Under the pieces are notes generated by a model. It was not told where the DNA came from, did no database searches, and saw only the letters and a list, made by a program, of their open reading frames with translations. A stretch of 11,156 nucleotides of DNA from Phoronis ovalis (taxonomy: Eukaryota; Phoronida; Phoronidae): assembly GCA_028565635.1 (NCBI GenBank), contig JAOXYB010055811.1, positions 1 through 11,156 on the forward strand, written 5' to 3'. Positions 1 through 7,300 of this stretch are shown one piece after another. Every line of letters begins with the position of its first letter. Position 1 is the first letter of the stretch. The translations under genes and the position numbers were made by a program.

Positions 1-185
1 AATGTAAGATTTTCTGTTTGGCAATAAATAGATTATATGGTAATCACGTCACTGAGACTTTTTATGTTACACCATTTAGCAATCTTCTACCAGATGGCGA
101 TGACGCAATAATAGAAGTGCCACCTAGTGGAAAAAATACAACTAATTTGGAAACCTGTCACAAGTGTGCTCTGTATCCGCCCCTG
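1..185. mobile_element. Possible 3' end of a hAT-like DNA transposon (partial)
   Basis: Read on the minus strand from 185, the sequence begins CAGGGGCGGATACAGAG, which resembles the terminal inverted repeat start (CAGGGGCGGATCCAG type) that I recall for many hAT elements in invertebrates. If so, the element ends at 185, the 8 bp after it (186-193, AATGAGTG) would be the target-site duplication, and the body extends left out of the window. A 71-codon open frame on the plus strand (18-233, TTG start, ending beyond the supposed terminus) and an overlapping minus-strand frame (87-347) show no domain I recognise. I do not call either a gene. The other terminus is not visible, so this rests on one end motif. 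Confidence 0.3.
87..130. promoter_or_regulatory. Two CTCF-like motifs in opposite orientation
   Basis: Positions 87-101 on the plus strand read CTACCAGATGGCGAT, close to the CTCF core CCACCAGRKGGCGCT. Positions 118-130 read TGCCACCTAGTGG, an exact fit to the reverse-strand core YGCCMYCTRSTGG. CTCF is a zinc-finger insulator protein conserved across bilaterians. The sites may be chance matches inside transposon sequence; occupancy cannot be judged from the DNA. Confidence 0.2.
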
Positions 186-755
186 AATGAGTGCTATATC
201 ACTTTTCTTTGCATCACTATAATAAATACCTAACAGTAAAAAATGTGATCTCAAAAATAGCCAAGTTAAACTTCCAAAACTGCCTGTACTTATTTTAAGG
301 GTTACACCAGCTAAAAAGGCAAAAATAAACCTACACACAATTAGCATTTGTTGCTTTTAAAATTTATATGATTCCAAACATAGCAGCAACAGGCCAAGTT
401 GCCCCAGTCAGAAACAAATTTCTCCAGCAAGATTAATGTTTATGATAGTATGTATACAATCATTGATTTTCCTGAGTGTCTCTCTTGACTCAGCAGAAAT
501 TTAATTAACGGATAATTATTTAATAAATAAATGGAGATTTCTTGGTAAAATTAACTCTTCTTATGTGACTTTTAAAAGTTTATTATTGATTTTATGTCAC
601 ATAGTATAATTTACTAGAGCAGAAGCAGTGTTTAATTTGCATTATACCTACATGAAATTAATATCTGATTTTTGAAGGTAGTCTCCAGTATCACCTGTTG
701 CTATAACAGGGTTCTCACCACTTAATCTATTAAGTTTTAATTATTTTTTAAAAAT
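186..755. other. AT-rich non-coding stretch
   Basis: No convincing gene, RNA or repeat is visible. Stop codons are frequent in all frames and A/T runs are common. One POU-type octamer (ATTTGCAT) lies at 635-642. Confidence 0.6.
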
Positions 756-760
756 TGTTT

Positions 761-959
761 TTGACCTCTATGATGACATTAACATGACATCTAACTGATT
801 TTGAACTTACTAATGTTAAATCTTCCTTATATTTGGACTTTTTGACCTCAAAATTTCCCCTTGACCTCTTGATGGTCTATAAATGTATATAAATCTACTG
901 GAACCTTCATACAATTCTGATATTTTGACCTCTAGATGATAAATTGACCTTAAGGTCAA
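761..959. promoter_or_regulatory. Cluster of TTGACCTC half-sites ending in a 16-bp palindrome
   Basis: The octamer TTGACCTC occurs four times, at 761-768, 842-849, 861-868 and 925-932, all on the same strand. Three copies continue similarly (CTCTATGATGA, CTCTTGATGG, CTCTAGATGAT), so this is either an eroded dispersed repeat or an array of nuclear-receptor half-sites (AGGTCA, reverse TGACCT). It closes with the perfect palindrome TTGACCTTAAGGTCAA at 944-959, an everted half-site pair with a 2-bp spacer. No gene is close enough to assign a target. Confidence 0.4.
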
Positions 960-1978
960 CCCTCCTGAGCCTGTGTCTTTCATGTGTTCATTTATAAGTC
1001 CATAGAACCAACCGATACAAGTTACAGCATCTTTCCTCTATAAATTCTGGCTTCTAAATCAATTTTCCAATTTTGCGAAAAAATGAACTCAGAAGAGTAA
1101 AAATGGCAAAGACGTATTTGAAAATGTATATATTTAAATTTTTAAACTAAAATCAGGCCCAAACCAAAATTTGTTTTTTATTCAAAAATACACATTTTGC
1201 AATAAACCTGTATGAGCCATTTTAACTTTTCCCAGTTTCTTTGAAAAATGATTTCAGGACCAAAAATCTCAGGTTATACCCATTCTGAAGTACCCTTTAA
1301 TCCTACTATGCAATATTTTAATCTAGCAAATTGGGTAAATAGAAACCTAGATACAGATGTTACGGATTACCTAAAAGGTTTTGTAAAATCAATTAAATGC
1401 AGATTTTTTTTCTATTCACAAAAAGTCCAATAGTAAAATTGATTAATGCCAATTTTGAGCAGAAAATATAAATTGTACACAAAATGAAAATTATATTGTG
1501 GATAGCATGTTACAGTATCGCACCATCACAATTATAACTGCACATTAATTTAGATAATTGATTACAGCATTATTATAGTTATTCAAATAATATAAAGAAA
1601 TAGGGAGACTTGAATCTCACGAGTAAATGCACAGGGAAATACTTTTTAAAATGCTCATCACGCTAATAATAATTCTATTGATAAGAATATATCAGGCAAA
1701 TTTTGCAAAAAAATAAATGCAAAGAGTGAATCATGACAATCAGTTAGTTTCTGAAGGTAAGACAATCAATTCTTTACAGTATTATAAGCAAAGTAAGTAC
1801 TAATAACCATAATTCGTTTGTGTTTAATTACAGCATGTATTGCTTTTATCTAAAAATAAATTCAAACCTTAGCTAAGATTGCACATCAGCAAGAATTAGT
1901 TTTGCAATTTTGTTTTCTTTCATTTTCTTCATTTGAGCAAGTTGTATCTCAAAAATAGTTAGAGAGATTAGAAATTTC
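960..1978. other. AT-rich non-coding stretch
   Basis: I see no supported gene here. A 61-codon plus frame at 1248-1433 has no splice context, no recognisable motif and ordinary AT-driven composition, so it is treated as chance. Confidence 0.6.
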
Positions 1979-2007
1979 TGACCTTGAAATCAATAGGTCA
2001 AAGATCA
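1979..2007. promoter_or_regulatory. Composite nuclear-receptor-like site (extended half-site plus DR1)
   Basis: Positions 1979-1987 read TGACCTTGA, the exact reverse complement of TCAAGGTCA, the extended half-site bound by ERR and FTZ-F1/SF-1 type receptors. Eight bases later, 1995-2007 read AGGTCAAAGATCA, one base from a perfect DR1 (AGGTCA-A-AGGTCA) of the HNF4/RXR type. The motif matches are direct; function is inference, and no promoter is visible beside them. Confidence 0.25.
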
Positions 2008-3170
2008 ATTAGTGTCTTTCAGTGAATGTTGCAAGTTATTGTAAGAATAATTACAGTAGAAGATACCATCTTCACAAGTAGCCAGCAGAAACTGTAAGTG
2101 TTAACTTTTTAATAGCCAGTAAAAAAGCATGAAAGCTGATACTTTATTATTTTATAATCAAAATGCACATATATTTATCAAATGTAAAGTAGAAAAATGT
2201 AGTAACTTTTTATCAATAATTAAAAAAGACAGCTAAAATTTAGAACATAACAAATGAAATAATATATTCAGAAAGAAAGTGTAACATTTATCTTTCAACA
2301 CAAGTTACAAATATCCAAACAGGTTTATAGTGACGCAAATAAACAACAAGAACAATGAATCTGTAGTTCCTGCTATAACCTATTTTTTGACCAAAAAGTG
2401 TCTTTCTTTCACTACAATTTAAGAAAGTCCTAAGAATATTGGATTCATCCACTACTACTGATAGCAGCATGTAAGTAAACACTGTAGACAAAATATATGT
2501 AAGAATATCAGATAAAAAACATTGCATGATCCTAATGTATTTTTCCATTTACACAGCACAAAACAGCAAGATGCTTTTGATGTGGGTAATGGCAATTTAT
2601 ACAGGGGAATGAACTTCCACACTTTTTTGTGCTTGAGAACAGATATAATTTGTTGCTATTAGTTCATCACTACCAGTGCTGTTCAGCTTTGCAGAATTTT
2701 AAAATCCTATAAGAATGGCACACATACCAGCTCTGGGTAACGCCCACACAAAAGAAAATTTGTAATTCATCAATGACCATGTATCTTGTTTTTGAATTGT
2801 AAGTTTACAACAAGATTGAATTTTATCATGACAAATTAGTACGCATGCAATCGATTTTATAAAACGAAGCTTATAAACTCATAGTACTCGAATGGAAGGT
2901 CTACCACAGGGATACATTTTCTAGCCTCTCATTCACATATGTTTAAGAGTTCTTTTTACTGTGTCCTTGCGTGCATACAATTATATCCATAAGTACCACT
3001 CGAAGATTAAAGGTTTGTATGCATGTTGCACTGGCTACCTGAACTTCATTAATCACTTCATTGAATGTTAATCATGGGAAGTTTACCATACATAAACAAA
3101 CAAGCTGTGTAATTGGTAATTACTGCCTCTGAAGTATTTATTCACTTGTAGTTAGAATACTGCTACCTTT
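2008..3170. other. AT-rich non-coding stretch
   Basis: Nothing supportable as a gene. An 86-codon minus-strand frame (2288-2548) is hydrophobic in its first third but has no family signature, no splice or promoter context and no similarity I can recognise. Confidence 0.55.
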
Positions 3171-3560
3171 TATCCCGGGGGGGGGGATACTTGACAAAAT
3201 GCTGATAGGGGTGTGCAGCCCAAGGTAAAAACCCTGACCCCGTGGTAAATAAAAGGTCACCAAAAATATACCCTGTTGTAAATGAAATAACATGAAAAAT
3301 ATATCCTGTTCTAAAGAACTCTTCTGAAATAGATACCTGTAAAATTCACTTGTAAATTAAGTACCCTGTGGTAAATAAATATGTGAAAATTAACAGACCT
3401 TAATTTTACATATCTGTCGTAAATGCGTTTACCAAGAAAAATACCATGTGATAAATGAATATGTTTTTTAAAATATACCCTGTGGTAAATATCCAACAAG
3501 AAAAGTATACCCTGTGGTAAATAAAGTATTGAGAAGCGTCAAAACATACCCTGAATTATC
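3171..3560. repeat. G-run-led dispersed repeat with degenerate ~34-bp tandem boxes (copy A)
   Basis: The repeat opens with TATCCC followed by ten G (3177-3186) and GATACTT. It continues as boxes resembling TACCCTGTGGTAAAT near 3236, 3270, 3302, 3333, 3361, 3409, 3441, 3475, 3507 and 3546. The boxes at 3361, 3475 and 3507 are nearly identical and the others are eroded; spacing is mostly 28-38 bp, with one wider gap. The block GACAAAATGCTGATAGGGG, then TGTGCAGCCCAAGGTAA, at about 3193-3228 has a diverged match on the other strand at 9244-9530. I recall similar G-run repeats as common in marine invertebrate genomes, but cannot name the family. No coding capacity is seen. Confidence 0.7.
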
Positions 3561-3710
3561 AGCAAACCAAAGAAAGCAATATAAATTAAATCGAACTAAA
3601 ATGAAACTGTTTTGAAACATGTGTATAAGTACAAAATTCTTTCTACATTATTCTTGAATTTTTATTTTTTTTACATGCATGTGAACTGAATATATTAAGA
3701 TTACTTGGAT

Positions 3711-4074
3711 CAGGCCTACCTAACCAGCGTAGACTCAAACCATCAATCCACACTCACGCACCTGTTTCCTACCACTCAATCCCTTTTTCCGGGTTTCGCA
3801 CAGAAATTCCTGCTACTCGAACCATCGTTTCCACAGACTCGCACAAGTTGCCAGGACCTCGTACAGATTTCCGAAGATTCGGACCTGCTGTTCGACAAAT
3901 GTTCGAGTCTCCGGAAATCTGTACGAGTTACAGGCAACTTGTGCAAGTCTATGGAAACGAAGGTTCAAGTAGCAGGAATTTCGGTGCGAAACCCGGAAAA
4001 ATGTTCGAATGGCAGGAAACAGGTGGCGCGAGTGCAGATTGACAGTCTGAGTCTAGGCTGGTTAGGTAGGCCTG
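3711..4074. repeat. 364-bp long hairpin (foldback-like element) with ~21-bp subrepeats
   Basis: The left arm 3711-3884 and the reverse complement of the right arm 3901-4074 align over all 174 nt at about 86% identity by hand count. Most differences are transitions and two are balancing single-base indels. The loop 3885-3900 is 16 nt. Both ends are CAGGCCTACCTAACCAG in inverted orientation. Each arm is a series of degenerate 19-22-bp units with a TTTCC-type core and an ACTCG-type end; in the left arm units end near 3737, 3756, 3778, 3798, 3819, 3841, 3861 and 3881. The block is visibly richer in G+C and CpG than its surroundings. Long inverted repeats made of tandem subrepeats are typical of foldback transposons. 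No target-site duplication or transposase is visible. The open frame crossing it (3705-4151) is a by-product of the palindrome. Confidence 0.9.
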
Positions 4075-4451
4075 TAGATGCACTATTTGTTATTAGGTAT
4101 CAGGGCCATCCCTTAAATATGAGCCTGAATTCGAAAACTTCTGTACAATAAAGCTTTATACCATTTTTAACTTCCCATGTGCAGCTCAAAGCTTCAAAAA
4201 CTGACAACCAACAAGCAGCATAAAGAAGTAAAGTAACTTTTTCTCTTCATGTACATTTGTGCCATAGTTTTCTTCGTGAATTTATAAACTAATACCAGTA
4301 GCTAATAAAATTATAATGAAACTAATTATAGCAAATTAAAATCTTCTTAGGAAATGATATTGACTGAAGAAAGTATAACCTGATATCATACCCTTTTCTA
4401 TTTTAATACAGACAGTCAATAATTTACATTACGAGGTATAATTTTTAGGAC
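4075..4451. other. AT-rich non-coding stretch
   Basis: Flank of the hairpin. No gene, RNA or repeat can be supported. Confidence 0.55.
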
Positions 4452-4590
4452 TTTGCAATATGGGTTGCGTAAATTTTGGGAAATTATGAAATTCTGGAAA
4501 AGGGGTTGTTTGAATATGCAGAAATTATTTTAATCTTTATTCTGAGATATTATTATCATATTCTGGAAAATGGGGATGTATGAATTTTGG
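4452..4590 (+). repeat. Small degenerate repeat cluster (three units)
   Basis: Positions 4492-4515 and 4561-4585 share TTCTGGAAAA, then GGGG, TTGTTTGAAT or ATGTATGAAT, with two mismatches and one indel. A third related block at about 4452-4480 carries GGGTTGCGTAAATTTTGG against GGGATGTATGAATTTTGG in the last unit. The GGG boxes sit 41 and 70 bp apart, in keeping with an eroded minisatellite with units of 35-40 bp. Confidence 0.4.
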
Positions 4591-5365
4591 AGCCATAAAA
4601 TGTTATTTGTGCTCTTCTAATAATCTTGGGTGGTGTCTAATGCATTGGAGATTTAATACACACCATGTTCCTCCACTTCCCGTAGTATTTTACAAGCACA
4701 ATACTACAATACTTTAACTTGAAAAAACAAAAGAACACCAAACATCAATAAAAAATTATGTCCAGCAGAGCTTTAATAAGTATATTCTAGTCTGGTGACG
4801 AAAGGAAATGAGGAAGATGATCCAATGACATTTTACAATAACTGTTAAAACCCAAAATCAATAAATTAAAATTAACATGGATTTTATACAAGTGCAAATT
4901 AGCTAAATCGTGGGAAATAAGTAAAGTTATGAACATATCAACATACTAGTACAAATTTTAATAACTACTCAGAGGTAGTACTTAGTTATGCAAATTTATC
5001 TTGTGGATTATTTGATTGACAATGCTAAATAGTTTAGCTACTGAAGAATGTTGGTGCATAGTTTGTTACCTTAAGCACTGGTGTAGGTATTTGTAAAATG
5101 GAATGTACAGTCACATCAGCCAACAAAAAAATTGTGTGAATATGGATCTTTATAGCTGGTCTTATATATGCATTATATCTTTGCATTTATGTTACAATGT
5201 TTTTTACAGAAACTTCACAATAGGGCATAAGTTATGAGTTATGATGTAATGTGAATGTGAAGCTGTAACAGTGTTACTTTATCAATGCCAGAACATTTCA
5301 CAGTTTTTGTTTTCCATCCCTGGTATTGTGCATATGTATCAGTTTTCATCACAAATGACAGCCCC
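4591..5365. other. AT-rich non-coding stretch
   Basis: Nothing supportable. One POU octamer (ATGCAAAT) lies at 4988-4995. A 62-codon plus frame at 5285-5473 has no recognisable content. Confidence 0.55.
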
Positions 5366-5384
5366 TGGCCATTAGGGGGCAATT
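5366..5384 (+). promoter_or_regulatory. CTCF-like motif
   Basis: TGGCCATTAGGGGGCAATT matches 14 of 19 positions of the vertebrate CTCF consensus form TGGCCACCAGGGGGCGCTA, including the AGGGGGC core. It is a small G/C island inside AT-rich sequence, which makes a chance match less likely. Binding cannot be shown from sequence. Confidence 0.3.
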
Positions 5385-6524
5385 TGTTAATTTATGTATG
5401 GGTTTGTGAAATAAGTATTTATATGACAGTTGATCCTGTTGACACAAATGGAAAAGCATACAGCCATACCTAAAACTATATTTTGTTTTCAAGGTTAAAT
5501 ACTTAAAACACTACTCTCTTGCCACAACATATACATTCTAACACTCTTACCACATGCCATGTGAAAGATTTCACTTCAAGTATGGTCAATAAAATCAACA
5601 TTTGTCAATTAAAAGAAGCATTTAGACCACAAGACCTTTAGTGTTGAAGTCTGCAAGCAACACATTTGATACCAGACAGAGAAAATGTCAAAAATCTGGT
5701 GATATGAGGAGTGCTTTAAATTTTTTATTACATTTTTCAGTGGTAAAGGCTGGAGTTTTGTTTGGATTGCTTTAAATCATGTTCAAAAAATAAAACAAAA
5801 AGTAATTTACATAACTTTTGTTTTAGCTCCACTGGCAACATATGGTTTTAATATTAGTTTAATAAAAAAAAAAAGTAATAGGATGAAGCACTGTGGTGTA
5901 GTAATATGCATTGACTAATGATTTTAAATGAAAAAATAATTAATTTAAAACCATGCTCTTATGTAGTTACCTAAATTGAATAAAAGTACCTCTAAAAAAA
6001 AATGCTATAAAAATTTGCATCTCCTGTATACAAGAATTTGCATAAACAGCAGTAATATTAGGTTTTGCTGAATTTAGAAGACCTAGCTCTGCTAGCTGTT
6101 AAGAATACTTAGTAATGGAGCTTGAATTTCAAGCAACAACAAATTTGGAAAAACAGTGGAAATTTACTTGTATAAGAGACATTTAATGGATTGTATCAGT
6201 TGTGAAAGATTATTGTAGCACAAGCATTCCAATTAAAAGGTCAGGAGCAGCTATGCAATGTGTTTTACGAAAAGACTGAGCTTCCTACAGCAGTTAATAA
6301 ATTAACCTTTTGTTGAACAAATTATATTCATAAACTTCTGAGAAAACTAGCAAGAGTTGTAAACATTTCTCAGTAAAAAGCAAAAACAACAGCATGAAAA
6401 GCACTGCCAATTTTCAGTTTTCTGAGAAGGACATTTACAAATTATATTAAACTTTTATTGCTTATAATTTACTAAAAGATTTATTCATACCAATGCAAAC
6501 TGAAATAACTTTATTTTTTTTCAG
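5385..6524. other. AT-rich stretch upstream of the receptor gene
   Basis: No gene is seen. It includes an 11-A run at 5864-5874. Two POU octamers, ATTTGCAT at 6013-6020 and 6036-6043, are in the same orientation 23 bp apart. If the acceptor at 6524 is used, this stretch is at least partly a 5'-UTR intron of the receptor gene. Confidence 0.4.
6507..6524 (+). other. Candidate 3' splice acceptor of a 5'-UTR intron
   Basis: A long T tract (TTTATTTTTTTTCAG) ends in CAG at 6522-6524 and is preceded by a plausible branch region (TGAAATAAC). It is the strongest acceptor between here and the receptor ATG. Use would give a final exon from 6525 holding about 776 nt of 5' leader plus the whole coding region. 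The matching donor is not identified. Confidence 0.35.
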
Positions 6525-7300
6525 GTTTGGATTAACTGCTTTTGGTAGAGATTATACACTCCTATGTTGAACAAAAGAATATTTACAATAGGTGTAACAC
6601 ATGAAGCACTACATGGACCTATGAAGGACATTTAGGAATATCAGAAGATTTTGTTTAAGTGGCAGCTGGAAACTTTTTAATTCCCTGGATATTTTATTAT
6701 CCTAGGCCGGGAATATACTAATTTTTACATTCATAAAATCTTGTTGTTACACCTTTCATGGAAATGGAATAGATGTCTGTACCAGCCGGATTGATAAATT
6801 ACATATAAGTTCCATTATTGATATTGCACTAAACGAATATAACTTAAAGCTATTGAAAGTGAGAATAATTTATTTTACAAAATTAGCCAAGAATAATTGT
6901 ATATGACTATTAAACATATAGTCCCTTTGTACAACAGGCTGATCAGCAACTAAGCAAAAATTTTCATAATACAGTCAATCTATAGTTAATTAGAACAAAT
7001 AGCTTCAAAGGCAGGAATTGATCAGTCGTTGGAATATATAATACTTTAGACCAACTATTCATCCAGAATAAAACACTGAAAAAAATATATTTGGTGAAGA
7101 TTTTTGGATGAAGAAATATTTTGGAAAACGAAAAATGCTGTGAGACAATCGCTTCAGTAAGCAGGAGAATGTTACGACGAAGCAGAGGATGAGAATCCAT
7201 TTAAGTTGTTAAGCTATTAATATAACCAGAACTTAAATATTTACAAAACATAGCCCGATTACATGTTAAATCACTGAAGAAAATTTGTTTTAATTTCAAC
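6525..7300 (+). other. Probable 5' leader/promoter region of the receptor gene
   Basis: AT-rich, with many upstream ATGs and an in-frame stop (TAA) at 7223-7225 that bounds the receptor frame. TATATAA at 7035-7041 could be a TATA box if transcription starts near 7065; otherwise the stretch is leader sequence downstream of the acceptor at 6524. A 78-codon minus frame (6964-7200) is taken as chance. Confidence 0.35.

Noticed and set aside
87-347. 86-codon minus-strand frame with a hydrophobic start
   Set aside because: It overlaps the candidate transposon end and shows no family motif or splice context. The hydrophobic bias is expected from T-rich sequence.
2288-2548. 86-codon minus-strand frame as a small membrane protein
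   Set aside because: Hydrophobicity is explained by AT-rich codons. There is no good start context, no signal-peptide pattern and no neighbour supporting it.
3236-3560. CRISPR-like repeat-spacer layout
   Set aside because: Boxes are degenerate with variable spacing, the surroundings are animal nuclear DNA, and no cas genes are present. It is an eroded minisatellite.
3895-4012. tRNA B-box-like strings (GTTCGAGTCTCC, GTTCGAATGG)
   Set aside because: They recur because the ~21-bp unit contains TTCGAGT on this strand. There is no A box, acceptor stem or cloverleaf around them.
3705-4151. 148-codon open frame on the plus strand
   Set aside because: It runs through both arms of the palindrome, so its openness follows from the GC-richer repeat units. 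The translation has no domain, and the overlapping 64-codon frame (3848-4042) has the same cause.
6680-6714. ATTCCC...GGGAAT hairpin in the receptor leader
   Set aside because: The stem is only about 6 bp with a loop of more than 20 nt, too weak to call a structure.
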